The notes under the pieces were generated by a model, which was given only the letters and a program-made list of their open reading frames with translations, searched no databases and was not told the DNA's origin. Of a stretch of DNA of 64,000 nt, positions 17,308-26,859 are shown piece after piece; the first letter of the stretch is position 1; each line of letters opens with the position of its first letter. Source of the DNA: Hyphomicrobium methylovorum (GTDB lineage Bacteria > Pseudomonadota > Alphaproteobacteria > Rhizobiales > Hyphomicrobiaceae); assembly GCF_013626205.1 (NCBI RefSeq), contig NZ_QHJE01000001.1, positions 2,088,501-2,152,500 of the forward strand, written 5' to 3'. A program made the position numbers and the translations under genes.

Positions 17308-18948
17308 TCAGGCTGCGCGTGATCGGAACGTCGGGAAGGCGGCTGCGCCGCGGATCTCACCGAAGATGTCGGCGAAGCTCATCACTCTCGTCGCGTGTCC
17401 AGCAGCGACGTCCGTCAGAACTGCCGCGACGACCTTGCGCCGGTTTTGTTCGAACAATTGCAGTGCCTGCTGTGCGACGTGCTCGGGAGTTCTGTCCCAG
17501 GCGGTCACGAAAATGATGTCGTCGGCAATGTCGGCGAGAGCGCGCGCGTCGGCCGCTTCCATGAGTGGCGTTGCGGATAGGATCACGGTTTCAAAGCCGC
17601 CGCGCAGTCCCTTCAAAGCCTCGCTCATGTGACGCGATTTCAAGACGTCTTCCGGGCGTAAGCCAGATGGGCCCTGACCGGCGGCCGGAAGAAAATGTAG
17701 CCCTGTCGTTGCGTCGCGCAGGATGGCGTTCTCGACGTTTTGGCCCGCAGCAATCTGCTCGAACATGCCCCGCTCGATCCGGCCTGCAAGCTGTCGCGTC
17801 AGCCCTCGTCCGCGAAGATCGGTATCAACCAGCAGCGGCGAACGGTTCGCCATCGCGAGTTCGTGCGCGATGTTGGAGGCAAACAGTTCGGCGCCCTCGC
17901 CGTGGACCGCGGAAACGCAAAGAAGGAGGCGGCCGGAACTGCTGCTTCGCCGATCGTCAAGCACGCGGCAGGTTTCTCGAACGGCATCGGCGTAGCTGCC
18001 TTGGGGTTCGCTGAGCACGACACGGCAGGCGCGAGATGGTGTAGCTGTGGCCGCGTTTTCGGCGAATTGTGGAATCGTCGTTACGTGAGAGCAGGCGAAT
18101 ACGCCCTTGGCGCGTCGTCGTTGTCCGGCGGGTGAGGCGCGCAGTTCGAGCGCCAGCGCGATCAGGATCGCGATAAGCAATCCGCCACCGAAGGCGAGTG
18201 CCGTTGTTTTCACTCGGTTCAACGAGGACGGCTCTAGCGGAGGTTGGGCTTTCGCGACCATACGGGCACCGGCGAGCGGCGCACCGTATTTGGTCATTAA
18301 AGATGCGAACATACGTTCGGATGCTGTTTCTCCAGCAGCGGGAGTTTTGGTGCTTCCGTCTTCGGTCTGCTCCTGGAGCTCGATTTCTGTCAGGCGGTTT
18401 GCTTCATGGGCCAAGTATGCTTCGGCGACGGCATTGGCGACCCGCGCGGACTTCTTAGGATCGGGCGATGAAAATCGAATGTTGACGAGGAGCGTGTTGC
18501 GCAGGCGCGAAACCGTCAACCCGCTATAGATGGCCGCTGTCGCCATTGTTTTGTCGTCGCTGCCGGGCTTCAGAATCGTGAGAACGCGCGCGGGAAGGCT
18601 CGGTTTGATTTGCGGGTCGTTTTCGAGATGCAGTGCTTCGGCGGCTCTTGCGATGACAGGCTCGGACCTTAGGACCGCGATCTCGGAATCGATCGGGTCG
18701 CCGCCCGTGATCCTTGCGCCCGTCTCGGCTTCGGAAAGAGCGAGGCTGTGGCGCGGATCGATCTGGAGAATGGCGCTGGCGACATATCGGTTCGGGAGGA
18801 ACGACACGATCGTGGCAGTCAGCAGCGCTGCCGCGACCGGCAATGCGACGACGGCCTTGATCCGCTTGTGAACGGCAGCGCGCAGGCGGCCAAGTGCTGA
18901 CGCATGGGGTGCGGGCATTTCAGCGACGGGTTGTGTCTTCTGCTTCAT
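17308..18948 (-). CDS. Wzz/GNVR chain-length protein with degenerate BY-kinase domain
   Basis: Such proteins control polysaccharide chain length at the inner membrane. From this ATG there are 546 residues: a first span (about 29-48), a periplasmic Wzz-type domain, a second span near residue 265, and a cytoplasmic domain resembling bacterial tyrosine kinases. The Walker A' strand LLVDTDLRG is kept. The P-loop position reads GEGAELFA, without the Lys and Ser/Thr needed for nucleotide binding, and there is no C-terminal tyrosine cluster, so kinase activity is unlikely. The frame extends 119 codons upstream, but that part looks non-coding. No other polysaccharide genes are adjacent. Confidence 0.8.
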   Translation of the reverse strand: MKQKTQPVAEMPAPHASALGRLRAAVHKRIKAVVALPVAAALLTATIVSFLPNRYVASAILQIDPRHSLALSEAETGARITGGDPIDSEIAVLRSEPVIARAAEALHLENDPQIKPSLPARVLTILKPGSDDKTMATAAIYSGLTVSRLRNTLLVNIRFSSPDPKKSARVANAVAEAYLAHEANRLTEIELQEQTEDGSTKTPAAGETASERMFASLMTKYGAPLAGARMVAKAQPPLEPSSLNRVKTTALAFGGGLLIAILIALALELRASPAGQRRRAKGVFACSHVTTIPQFAENAATATPSRACRVVLSEPQGSYADAVRETCRVLDDRRSSSSGRLLLCVSAVHGEGAELFASNIAHELAMANRSPLLVDTDLRGRGLTRQLAGRIERGMFEQIAAGQNVENAILRDATTGLHFLPAAGQGPSGLRPEDVLKSRHMSEALKGLRGGFETVILSATPLMEAADARALADIADDIIFVTAWDRTPEHVAQQALQLFEQNRRKVVAAVLTDVAAGHATRVMSFADIFGEIRGAAAFPTFRSRAA

Positions 18949-19118
18949 GCGTTCGCAGTTCGTGAGGCGGGGCGTCGCCGTCGCCAATCGTGGAGGTTCG
19001 CCGGAATTCACCGGCGGAAGCCGAATCACCCGGTCATTGTCGGGCTCAAAGGTGAACGGGACGTTGTTAACGAAATGGCAGCCGGCGCGGCATGAGGTTG
19101 CAGCTACGCAATTTATCC

Positions 19119-19484
19119 CTAGTTCGAGAGCGTCGCCGTGTTTCCGGTGACGTCGTAGGCGCATCGGGTGCCGGCCGTTGCACTCGTCAGCACGAGATAG
19201 GGATCGCGGAAGCGGCGCGACCAGAGCGGATTTTGCGTATCCCAGATGGCGACGTCCACATCGGCGTTGCCAAGCGTCGTCTCGATGCCGGTTTCGCGGC
19301 CCCACGCAGCGGCTGTGATCCGCGCGTTTTGCGTACGCGGTGCCGATGCCTTCCGGCAGGCTTCGAGCGCTCGCTCGCTATAGGCATTGGCCAAAGCTTC
19401 GCCCATGACTGAGCGATAGGTCCGGTCTTGGCTCCAGACTTTGAAGCAGGCGAGCAGCGCCAGCATGATGACGATGATGCGCAT
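19119..19484 (-). CDS. Small secreted protein, unrecognised
   Basis: The 121-residue protein begins with a hydrophobic segment (about residues 2-16), likely a signal peptide or membrane anchor. It continues as a small soluble domain with two cysteines, one in ALEACRKAS and one in GTRCAYDV, that could form a disulfide. AAGGTG precedes the ATG at seven bases, which favours this start over the longer open frame. I do not recognise the family. It is upstream of, and on the same strand as, the Wzz-like gene, separated by 170 bases. Confidence 0.6.
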   Translation of the reverse strand: MRIIVIMLALLACFKVWSQDRTYRSVMGEALANAYSERALEACRKASAPRTQNARITAAAWGRETGIETTLGNADVDVAIWDTQNPLWSRRFRDPYLVLTSATAGTRCAYDVTGNTATLSN

Positions 19485-19678
19485 GGCGCCACCTTGTATT
19501 CGAGGCGAAATACGCCGCCCCCGCGTACCGTTAAAGATATAGGCCGCGCGTGAAAAAATGGTTTCTGAGCGTCCGGTTGCGGTGCGATGCGCCGTTGTGA
19601 CGGGCTTGTCAGCCAAGGCCCGGTCGGGCACAAGCGTTGGTCTACGAACAAAAGAATGCCCGGGAGAGCCTGATTTCC

Positions 19679-20647
19679 ATGTCGAAGAAGAAGATTTTGA
19701 TCACCTGGCCGTTGCCGGAGGCTGCAATGGCCCGCGCGCGCGAGTCCTATGACGTCATCGCCCACGGCGACGATCCGAAGATTACGATCGATGAGATGAT
19801 CGAGACGGCGAAGTCCGTCGATGCGCTTCTGATCACGCTCAATGAGAAGTGCCGCAAAGAGGTCATCGATCGCATTCCCGAGAACATCAAGTGCATCTCG
19901 ACGTATTCGATCGGCTTCGATCATATCGATCTCGACGCCTGCAAGGCACGGGGTATCAAAGTCGGCAACGCGCCGCATGGCGTGACCGTCGCGACTGCTG
20001 AAATCGCAATGCTGCTGTTGCTCGGTTCGGCGCGTCGCGCTGGCGAAGGCGAGAAGATGATCCGCACGCGCTCGTGGCCGGGTTGGCAGCCGTTGCAACT
20101 TGTTGGCCAGCGTCTCGATAACAAGACGCTCGGCATCTACGGCTTCGGAAAGATCGGTCAGGCGCTTGCGCAGCGTGCGCGCGGCTTCGACATGAACGTT
20201 CACTACTACGACATCTATCGCGCGAAGCCTGAAGTCGAAGCGAAGTACAACGCCACGTATCACGACTCGCTCGACAGCCTGCTCAAGGTTTCGCAGTTCT
20301 TCTCGATCAACGCGCCTTCGACGCCGGAGACGCGCTACTTCTTCAATAAGGAGACGATCGAGAAGCTGCCGCAGGGCGCGATCGTCGTGAATACGGCGCG
20401 TGGCGACCTTGTGAAAGACGACGACGTGATTGCAGCTCTGAAGTCGGGCCGTCTCGCCTATGCCGGGTTTGACGTGTTCGCGGGCGAGCCGAACATCAAC
20501 GAAGGCTACTACGATCTGCCGAACACGTTCCTGTTCCCGCATCTTGGATCGGCGGCCATTGAGGCGCGCAACCAGATGGGCTTTGAAGCGCTCGACAACA
20601 TCGACGCGTTCTTTGCTGGCAAGGACATGCCGTTCAAGCTGGCGTAA
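19679..20647 (+). CDS. hprA: NAD-dependent hydroxypyruvate reductase / D-glycerate dehydrogenase
   Basis: It reduces hydroxypyruvate to D-glycerate in the serine cycle for one-carbon assimilation. The 322-residue D-2-hydroxyacid dehydrogenase has the Rossmann motif GFGKIGQA and the catalytic Arg in NTARGDLV, Glu in GEPNI and His in FPHLGS. From memory it closely matches the crystallised Hyphomicrobium methylovorum enzyme over its whole length, including the SKKKILITWPLPEAAM start. The ATG follows a GGGAGAG site; a GTG 14 codons upstream is less likely. It ends at a strong terminator and appears to be a single-gene unit; sgaA lies 8 kb away. Confidence 0.93.
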   Translation: MSKKKILITWPLPEAAMARARESYDVIAHGDDPKITIDEMIETAKSVDALLITLNEKCRKEVIDRIPENIKCISTYSIGFDHIDLDACKARGIKVGNAPHGVTVATAEIAMLLLLGSARRAGEGEKMIRTRSWPGWQPLQLVGQRLDNKTLGIYGFGKIGQALAQRARGFDMNVHYYDIYRAKPEVEAKYNATYHDSLDSLLKVSQFFSINAPSTPETRYFFNKETIEKLPQGAIVVNTARGDLVKDDDVIAALKSGRLAYAGFDVFAGEPNINEGYYDLPNTFLFPHLGSAAIEARNQMGFEALDNIDAFFAGKDMPFKLA

Positions 20648-20687
20648 TCGCGCTCAGGTCTATCGGTATAAAGACTGTTTTATCGCT

Positions 20688-20720
20688 GGGGCTGCTCAAT
20701 CGAGCGGCCCCTTCGTTTTT
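20688..20720 (+). terminator. Rho-independent terminator after hprA
   Basis: A 10-base-pair stem (GGGGCTGCTC with GAGCGGCCCC, one G-T pair) and a 4-base loop, followed by TTCGTTTTTT, 40 bases after the hprA stop codon. Confidence 0.9.
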
Positions 20721-20786
20721 TGGGGGTATGTGTGGCTGACAAATGGACGACGGGCTTCGCCCGAGTCTTGCGCTGGATCCCCGGCC

Positions 20787-20862
20787 GTCATTCGCTTTGC
20801 TCACTTGGCCGAGGATGACGAGATGAGTGTCATTCGCTTTGCGCGTTTGGCCGAGGATGACG
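20787..20862. repeat. Tandem degenerate intergenic repeat, two copies of 34 bases
   Basis: Copies at 20787-20820 and 20829-20862 match at 31 of 34 positions with a 42-base period. Each begins GTCATTCGC and ends GAGGATGACG. A GGATCCCCGG lies just upstream. The words resemble dispersed intergenic repeats common in alphaproteobacteria. They sit between the hprA terminator and the 3' end of ptsH. Confidence 0.75.
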
Positions 20863-20876
20863 TGAGGAAAGTAGCG

Positions 20877-21182
20877 TCAGTCGTCGTCGACGCATTCTTC
20901 ATGGAAGCCCGCTTCGACAAGACGGACGAGCGCTGCGAGCGCTTCCGGCCCTTGCGGTCCTTGCGCGACGAGATGCAACTCTGCTCCCGGCGAAGCGGCG
21001 AGCATCATCAGGCCCATGATGGATGTGCCACCAACGGATTGGCCGTGATGCGTGACTGTGACGGTCGCTTGATAGCTTTCGGCGCACTTCACGAACTTCG
21101 CGGATGCACGCGCATGAAGGCCTTTGATGTTGCGTATTGTAACGACGGCTTCAGGTCGGGGGCTGTTTGACAGCTCAGGCAT
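20877..21182 (-). CDS. ptsH: PTS phosphocarrier HPr
   Basis: HPr passes phosphate from enzyme I to EIIA. The 101-residue protein has the active His23 in GLHARAS and the regulatory Ser54 in GGTSIMG, the residue phosphorylated by HprK, whose gene lies just upstream. The sugar-specific membrane components are not here, so this is a regulatory PTS linked to ChvGI, as in other alphaproteobacteria. A GAGAGAA site precedes the ATG. The EIIA gene ends 19 bases upstream. Confidence 0.94.
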   Translation of the reverse strand: MPELSNSPRPEAVVTIRNIKGLHARASAKFVKCAESYQATVTVTHHGQSVGGTSIMGLMMLAASPGAELHLVAQGPQGPEALAALVRLVEAGFHEECVDDD

Positions 21183-21201
21183 TACGTTCTCTCAGCCAGA
21201 T

Positions 21202-21603
21202 TTAGCTTCCGGTCAATTCTTGGCTCGCGACCTTAATGTATTTCTGCCCCGCGTCGCGGGCCATTATTACCGCGGCCGGTAATGGCACTTCGTTGCGGAT
21301 GCTCGCGAGTTTCACCAGAATAGGTAGGCTGATGCCGGCGATGACTTCGGCCTTCGTTTCATCCATGACGGAGATTGCCAGATTGGATGGCGTGCCGCCA
21401 AACATATCTGTGAGGATGATGACGCCGGAACCATCCGTTACGCGACCGACCGCGTTCAGAATATCAGCGCGGCGCTCTTCCATGTCGTCATCGGGGCCGA
21501 TTGCGACAGTCTCGAGAGCTTCCTGAGCGCCAACGACGTGTTCCAGCGCGTTGCGAAACTCTTTTGCAAGGCCACCATGCGTGACGATGACGAGTCCGAT
21601 CAT
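21202..21603 (-). CDS. PTS EIIA component, mannose-family type (regulatory)
   Basis: The 133-residue domain is of the EIIA-Man fold, with His9 (VTHGG) as the phosphorylation site and the DMFGGTPSN segment. There is no EIIB, EIIC or EIID nearby, so it probably acts as a phosphorylation-dependent regulator rather than in sugar uptake. I set the start at the ATG giving MIGLVIVTHGG, the usual N-terminus. A second ATG eight codons upstream is possible because no strong ribosome site marks either. It lies between hprK (106 bases) and ptsH (19 bases). Confidence 0.9.
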   Translation of the reverse strand: MIGLVIVTHGGLAKEFRNALEHVVGAQEALETVAIGPDDDMEERRADILNAVGRVTDGSGVIILTDMFGGTPSNLAISVMDETKAEVIAGISLPILVKLASIRNEVPLPAAVIMARDAGQKYIKVASQELTGS

Positions 21604-21709
21604 GATGGCAGCCGATTGCAGTTCCATTTGGCAGCGGCTTAAAGGCCGGGCCGATTGCGCGGAAGGTGGCAAGTGTTTGCCGTAGGTGCAAGCTATATTT
21701 AGTGGGTGT

Positions 21710-22204
21710 TCACGGCGTATATAAGGTGGGTGGTAATCCGGCCAGCTGCAAGGCAGCGACGACCTTCTGGGGCGCGGACGTGGTGAACGGCGCGAGCCTT
21801 AGCACTGGAATTTCGAACTTCGCACAGAGAACTTTTTTCCAAGGGTCTGGAAACCTTTCGAAAGGTTCATCCGTGCTGAGGTCAATCACCAGGACGATCT
21901 CGGCGGATGGCGCGGCCTTTACGTCGATAATACCGATGCCACGGACTTCCAGGCGGCCGCGGATTGTCTCTGGCGCCGATGCGAGCAAGCGTATGCGGCC
22001 CGCTGTTTCGTCCCGTGTGAGGATCACCTGATCGTCTGAAATGAGCTCCACCGCGCTTGAAAGCAGGGTGGACGGCGCGAGCGAGAGGCAGCGGAGCGCG
22101 AGGTCGGATTTGCCCGAACCCGAGGGGCCGCGGATCAACGCGCCGCGTCCGCCCACGGCAATTGCGGTGGCGTGGATGCGCTCGCTCTCAGGTTCGCCAG
22201 GCAA
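21710..22204 (-). CDS. hprK: HPr kinase/phosphorylase, short alphaproteobacterial form
   Basis: It phosphorylates and dephosphorylates HPr on its regulatory serine. The 164-residue protein consists only of the catalytic domain, with Walker A GPSGSGKS at residues 26-33, the DDQ segment and the VRGIGIIDV signature. The N-terminal domain of Firmicute HprK is absent, as is usual in alphaproteobacteria. Its start overlaps the chvG 3' end by 17 bases, so kinase and sensor are translated together. Confidence 0.93.
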   Translation of the reverse strand: MPGEPESERIHATAIAVGGRGALIRGPSGSGKSDLALRCLSLAPSTLLSSAVELISDDQVILTRDETAGRIRLLASAPETIRGRLEVRGIGIIDVKAAPSAEIVLVIDLSTDEPFERFPDPWKKVLCAKFEIPVLRLAPFTTSAPQKVVAALQLAGLPPTLYTP

Positions 22205-24029
22205 GCCCGGCCCCCTCTATCGTTAATGGGAGCCGCACCGTGAAGCGCGCTCCGGCGATGCCGCTGCCGGTATTCCGCGGCAGGTTTTCGGCGAAAATTT
22301 CTCCGTGATGGCTGGCCACGATCTCGCGCGAGATCGAAAGGCCGAGGCCGGAATTCTTGCCGCGTTTGGTGTCGGTCTGCGGACGATCGCTGTAGAAGCG
22401 GTCAAAGATCTGGCCGAGCCGGTCTTCTGGAATGCCGGGGCCTTCATCGTCGATTGTGATTTCGACTTTTTGGCCGACGGGGCGGGCGCGCACTGTCACT
22501 TTGCCGTTCTCGGGCGAGAAGGACAACGCGTTGTCGATCAGGTTTGTGAACACCTGGCCAAGCCTGCTGTCGTTGCCGCGCACGCGGTAGGCGACGGCGG
22601 CGGCCGGTTCCACCTCAAGTGAGATGTCGCGCGTGTCGTCGGCCAGCATGTCGACGAAGAGTGCGTTCACCGATTCGAGCACGCTGCGGATATCGACGGG
22701 CTGCATCTGCTGGCGCGCAAGTTCCGCGTCCAGCCGCGAGGTGCTGGAAATGTCGTTTATGAGCCGGTTGAGGCGCTTCAGCTCAGCCTGGATTTCATTC
22801 ACGAGTTCGGTGCGGTCGGAATCCGATTTCGCGTAGGCGAGAGCTTCGGCCGTCGAACGGGCAGCGGCGAGCGGGTTTTTGAGTTCGTGTGCAACGTCGG
22901 CGGCGAACTTTTCGCTGCCTTCGATGCGTTTATAGAGTGCGTTGGTCATCGCCACGAAAGCGCGGCTGGTTTGACCGACTTCGTCACGGCGCTCCGTTAG
23001 ATCAGGAAGCTCCTGACGCGCTGAGATATTTTCAGTGACGTGATTGGCGGCTTCCGACAGGCGACGCATCGGCCCGGCGACGGTGCGCTCCAGGACGAGA
23101 GAGCTACCGATTGCGACGAGCAGCGCCATCGCAGCGATTTGCAGGATCAGCCAGCGTTCGTCCCACAGGATGTCATCGATGTCGCCCGGCTGTGTTGAAA
23201 CGAGAAGGACGCCGAGGACCTTGTTGCCGCGCTTGATCGGCTCCGCCATCGAGACGATTTGCTGCCCGCGTTTATTGAGCAAAAGGATCGGCGTTTCGAC
23301 GCCCTGTTGGGCCGCGATCTTCACTTCGGGATAGAGGAAGCCGTTTGCAGTGCCGAGTTCGCGATAGACTTTCAGCTCTTTGTTGATGAGCCAGTAGTTC
23401 ACGCGCGTCCAGAAATTACGAAGGCGCGGAGCGGGACTATTGTCGGCGCCAGCGCTCGACTGCGTATCGTCGGAAAAGAGAGTCTCGCTGTTGATAATGA
23501 GCGTGCCCTTCGCCGAATAGACGCGGGCTTTGAGGTTTGCAGGCCCGACGAGCTTGCGAAGCACGACGGCGGCCTGATGCGGGTCTATCGGTAACTCGAG
23601 CGCGGCAAAGGCATCGTCGCGTTGCGCCCACGGCGCGGTTTTTTCCGGCAGGCGGTTGGGGTCGAAGATGGCGCGCTCATTCACGGCGCGGTAGGCGATG
23701 GCTTCGGACGTGATGCGTGACACCGTCTTTACGACGTCGACCTTGGCGTCGAGCAGCCAGCCGTGATGCAGGCTGAAGTAGAGCATCGCGAAGAGAAGCA
23801 CCGCGAGGCCGACGAGGTTCGCGAGCAAGATGCGGCGGCGCAGGTTCTTGCGAAGCGCGCGGGCGATCCAGCCACGCGAAATCCACCGGCCTGCACCCGC
23901 GACGAGCGACGCGGCCGCGTCGCCGATATCGAATTTGCGCCGAGGGGCCGTGCGGGGTGGATCGTCGACGTCGATAGCCGAAGATGGAAGAGCGGCGGCT
24001 GCCGCTATTTCATTGGTGTCGAGCGCCAT
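22188..24029 (-). CDS. chvG: Sensor histidine kinase ChvG
   Basis: ChvG senses envelope or acid stress and phosphorylates ChvI. The 613-residue protein has a cytoplasmic N-terminus of about 67 residues, a first span (about 68-88), a ~200-residue periplasmic sensor domain, a second span (about 293-313), a HAMP linker, the phosphoacceptor His381 in VAHELKNPLAAARS, and an ATPase domain with DDEGPGIPEDRL and NSGLGLSIS. In Sinorhizobium this sensor is called ExoS. It lies 25 bases after chvI and overlaps hprK. Confidence 0.94.
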   Translation of the reverse strand: MALDTNEIAAAAALPSSAIDVDDPPRTAPRRKFDIGDAAASLVAGAGRWISRGWIARALRKNLRRRILLANLVGLAVLLFAMLYFSLHHGWLLDAKVDVVKTVSRITSEAIAYRAVNERAIFDPNRLPEKTAPWAQRDDAFAALELPIDPHQAAVVLRKLVGPANLKARVYSAKGTLIINSETLFSDDTQSSAGADNSPAPRLRNFWTRVNYWLINKELKVYRELGTANGFLYPEVKIAAQQGVETPILLLNKRGQQIVSMAEPIKRGNKVLGVLLVSTQPGDIDDILWDERWLILQIAAMALLVAIGSSLVLERTVAGPMRRLSEAANHVTENISARQELPDLTERRDEVGQTSRAFVAMTNALYKRIEGSEKFAADVAHELKNPLAAARSTAEALAYAKSDSDRTELVNEIQAELKRLNRLINDISSTSRLDAELARQQMQPVDIRSVLESVNALFVDMLADDTRDISLEVEPAAAVAYRVRGNDSRLGQVFTNLIDNALSFSPENGKVTVRARPVGQKVEITIDDEGPGIPEDRLGQIFDRFYSDRPQTDTKRGKNSGLGLSISREIVASHHGEIFAENLPRNTGSGIAGARFTVRLPLTIEGAGLAWRT

Positions 24030-24054
24030 CCATTCCCCATTGACGGCGGACCGT

Positions 24055-24759
24055 TCATTCCTTGAAACGGTAGCCCACGCCGTAGAGCGTTTCGATCACG
24101 TCGAAATCGTCGTCGACCTGCTTGAACTTTTTCCGCAGCCGCTTGATGTGGCTGTCGATTGTGCGGTCGTCAACATATACCTGATCGTCATAAGCGGCAT
24201 CCATCAGAGCGTCGCGCGTCTTGACGACACCTGGCCGCGTGGCCAGCGCCTGTAGGATAAGAAATTCCGTAACCGTTAGCGTAACCGCCTTGTTGTCCCA
24301 ATGGCACGTATGACGCTCGGGGTCGAGCTTCAGCTTGCCGCGCTCAAGCACGCGCTTCGCTTCATCTTCGACCGTGGTGCCGTCTTTCGGAGCGGCGCGG
24401 CGAAGAACCGCTTTCACGCGTTCGACGATCAGGCGCTGCGAGAACGGCTTGGCGATGTAATCGTCGGCGCCCATCTTGAGGCCGAACAGCTCGTCGATTT
24501 CCTCGTCCTTGGAGGTGAGGAAGATAACGGGCATCGCCGATTGCTGGCGAACGCGGCGAAGAAGCTCCATGCCATCCATGCGCGGCATCTTGATATCGAA
24601 AATTCCGAGATCGGCCGGCTCTTCAGTCAGGGCTTCGAGGGCGGACACACCGTCGCCGTAGGTGCGAACTTTGTAACCCTCCGCCTCCAGCGCCATGCGC
24701 AGCGAGGTGAGAATGTTCCGTTCGTCATCGACGAGTGCGATCGTACTCTTTTCTTTCAT
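24055..24759 (-). CDS. chvI: OmpR-family response regulator ChvI
   Basis: The 234-residue regulator has a receiver domain with phosphoacceptor Asp55 ([10 protein letters not shown]), Asp11/Asp12 and Lys in LTSKDEE. A winged-helix DNA-binding domain ends in YGVGYRFKE. The start follows GAGAGGAAA at a good distance. The divergent gene is pckA. The chvI-chvG-hprK-EIIA-ptsH order opposite pckA is the arrangement known from rhizobia and relatives, which supports the name. Confidence 0.95.
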   Translation of the reverse strand: MKEKSTIALVDDERNILTSLRMALEAEGYKVRTYGDGVSALEALTEEPADLGIFDIKMPRMDGMELLRRVRQQSAMPVIFLTSKDEEIDELFGLKMGADDYIAKPFSQRLIVERVKAVLRRAAPKDGTTVEDEAKRVLERGKLKLDPERHTCHWDNKAVTLTVTEFLILQALATRPGVVKTRDALMDAAYDDQVYVDDRTIDSHIKRLRKKFKQVDDDFDVIETLYGVGYRFKE

Positions 24760-25192
24760 ATTTTCCTCTCACGCCCCCGCGTGTGCCGCAGGCAGTCTGG
24801 CCGCCGCTGCCGCATATGGTGGCATGGTGGACCAATTGTGGCATCCAAGTCCATTAGGACGCCTGAGACTGAATGGTACCTGAATATGCGACCCAGGCTG
24901 CATGAGCAAGGCGAAGCGCAGGGTTTGCGCGCTGCAACGAGCGAAGAAACGTGCGAGGCCTGAACATTTCCACTTGTTTCGCACAGATGGCGTAAGCGGC
25001 GAAATTTTGTGCAGGAACATGCGATTACGAAAATCCCTGCGATCGACATGTCTAGGACGAAGGGACGGCTTGAGCTTGCCTTGATCCTTTTCTAATGAGC
25101 CAAGACTGCGCGCATGCAGCATAATCGGTTGTATGTTGGGCATTCAGACGGTTCGCCGGCTCATCCGGTGCGGACCGTAAGGGCATGTTGCA
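24760..25192. other. Divergent chvI-pckA intergenic region
   Basis: These 433 bases hold no gene that I can support. They should contain both promoters and possibly ChvI-binding sites. A CATAAT hexamer near 25119 could be a -10 element for pckA, but no good -35 partner lies at the right distance. A short repeat GGTGGCATGGTGG lies near 24818, on the chvI side. No terminator-like hairpin is obvious. Confidence 0.5.
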
Positions 25193-26782
25193 ATGACCAT
25201 TCAGCTTTTTCCGATTTCAAAAACCGACAAAATTCACCGCAACCTTCGCGAAGCCGACCTCGTCGAGCATGTCATTCGCCGACGCGAAGGCCGGCTTGCC
25301 GCGAGTGGTGCCGTCGTCGTCGAGACGGGGCAGCACACCGGGCGATCTGCGGAAGACAAATACATCGTCCGAGATTCCACGACGGCCGATGCGATCTGGT
25401 GGGATAACGCCAAGGAGATGAGCGAGGAGCAGTTCGACCGGCTGCTTTCGGATTTCATCGACTTCGCGCGTCACAAGGAACTGTTCGTCGAAGATTTGTT
25501 CGCGGGCGCAAATCCCGAACATCGGCTCAATACGCGCATCGTTACGGAATATGCGTGGCACGCGCTGTTCATTCGACATTTGCTGCGTCGTCCTGGAAAC
25601 GAAGAGCTGGCGCATTTTGTTTCTGAGTTCACGGTTGTCGATCTGCCCGGCTTCCGCGCCGCGCCGCACTATCACGGTACGCGAACGGAAACGGTGATTG
25701 CGTGCAATTTCACGAAGCGTCTCGTGCTGATCGGCGGCACGAGCTACGCGGGCGAAATCAAGAAGAGCGTCTTTTCATTCCTGAACTATCTGCTGCCGCA
25801 GAAGAACGTTATGCCGATGCATTGCTCGGCGAACGTCGGCAAGGATGGAACTTCGGCGGTCTTCTTCGGGCTTTCGGGAACGGGCAAGACGACGTTGTCG
25901 GCTGATCCTTCGCGCGAGCTTCTGGGTGACGACGAGCATGGGTGGGCCGATACCGGCATCTTCAATTTCGAAGGCGGCTGCTACGCGAAGACGATCCGGC
26001 TTTCGAAGTCTGCGGAGCCTGCGATCTGGGATGCTTCGAACCGTTTCGCCACGGTACTCGAAAACGTCGTGATTGATCCCGAAACGCGCGTTCCCGATTT
26101 CGATGACAACAGGCTGGCCGAAAATGCGCGCTCGGCTTATCCGCTCGAAGCGATCAGCAATACGAGCCCTACGGGCGTTGCAGACCATCCGAAGAACATC
26201 GTCATGCTGACGGCGGATGCCTTCGGCGTATTGCCGCCAATTGCGAAGCTGACGCCGAGCCAGGCGATGTATCACTTTCTCTCGGGTTTCACGGCTAAAG
26301 TCGCCGGGACGGAGAAGGGAATGGGATCGGAGCCGAAGCCGACATTTTCGACGTGCTTCGGTGCGCCGTTCATGCCGCGTCATCCGAGTGTTTACGGCAA
26401 CCTCCTTCGTAAGCTGATTGCCGATCACAATGTCGATTGCTGGCTGGTCAACACCGGGTGGACGGGTGGCAAGTATGGCGATGGCAAACGTATGCCGATT
26501 GCCGTGACGCGGGCGCTTCTCGACGCCGCTCTTTCAGGCACGTTGAAATCTGCGCAAATGCGGATCGATCCGGTGTTTGGATTCGAAGTTCCGGTTGCGC
26601 TCGAGGGTGTCGATCCGAAGGTTCTCGTGCCGCGCGATACGTGGGCGAACCCCGCTGACTACGATGCGATGGCGGCGAAGCTTGCGCTTATGTTCCACGA
26701 GAACTTCGCGAAGTATGCGCGTTACGTCGATGCCGACGTGGTTGCGGCGGGTCCGGCGATCGGACGCTCGAAGGCGGCGTGA
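25193..26782 (+). CDS. pckA: Phosphoenolpyruvate carboxykinase (ATP)
   Basis: It converts oxaloacetate and ATP to phosphoenolpyruvate and CO2, the first step of gluconeogenesis. The 529-residue protein has the P-loop GLSGTGKT at residues 226-233, the LLGDDEHGW metal/oxaloacetate motif right after it, and the HYHGTRTET and FTAKVAGTE segments of the ATP-dependent class. Length is normal. It faces chvI; ChvGI controls pckA in some rhizobia, so the same link may hold here. Confidence 0.96.
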   Translation: MTIQLFPISKTDKIHRNLREADLVEHVIRRREGRLAASGAVVVETGQHTGRSAEDKYIVRDSTTADAIWWDNAKEMSEEQFDRLLSDFIDFARHKELFVEDLFAGANPEHRLNTRIVTEYAWHALFIRHLLRRPGNEELAHFVSEFTVVDLPGFRAAPHYHGTRTETVIACNFTKRLVLIGGTSYAGEIKKSVFSFLNYLLPQKNVMPMHCSANVGKDGTSAVFFGLSGTGKTTLSADPSRELLGDDEHGWADTGIFNFEGGCYAKTIRLSKSAEPAIWDASNRFATVLENVVIDPETRVPDFDDNRLAENARSAYPLEAISNTSPTGVADHPKNIVMLTADAFGVLPPIAKLTPSQAMYHFLSGFTAKVAGTEKGMGSEPKPTFSTCFGAPFMPRHPSVYGNLLRKLIADHNVDCWLVNTGWTGGKYGDGKRMPIAVTRALLDAALSGTLKSAQMRIDPVFGFEVPVALEGVDPKVLVPRDTWANPADYDAMAAKLALMFHENFAKYARYVDADVVAAGPAIGRSKAA

Positions 26783-26817
26783 GAACTGAAGGCGTCTTCG
26801 ACGAGTCTTCGTTGTTG

Positions 26818-26856
26818 GCGCTGGCGACTCTCCTCCGTCGAGCCGGCCGCCAGCGC
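26818..26856. terminator. Hairpin between the convergent pckA and amidase genes
   Basis: Arms of nine bases, GCGCTGGCG and CGCCAGCGC, surround a 21-base GC-rich loop in the 77-base gap between the two stop codons. There is no T-run, so termination in either direction is inferred from position only. Confidence 0.4.
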
Positions 26857-26859
26857 AGG

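Noticed and set aside
18949-19305. 119-codon N-terminal extension of the Wzz-like protein
   Set aside because: Arg/Cys-rich, random-looking residues overlapping the end of the small secreted-protein gene; the later ATG begins a normal Wzz-type N-terminus.
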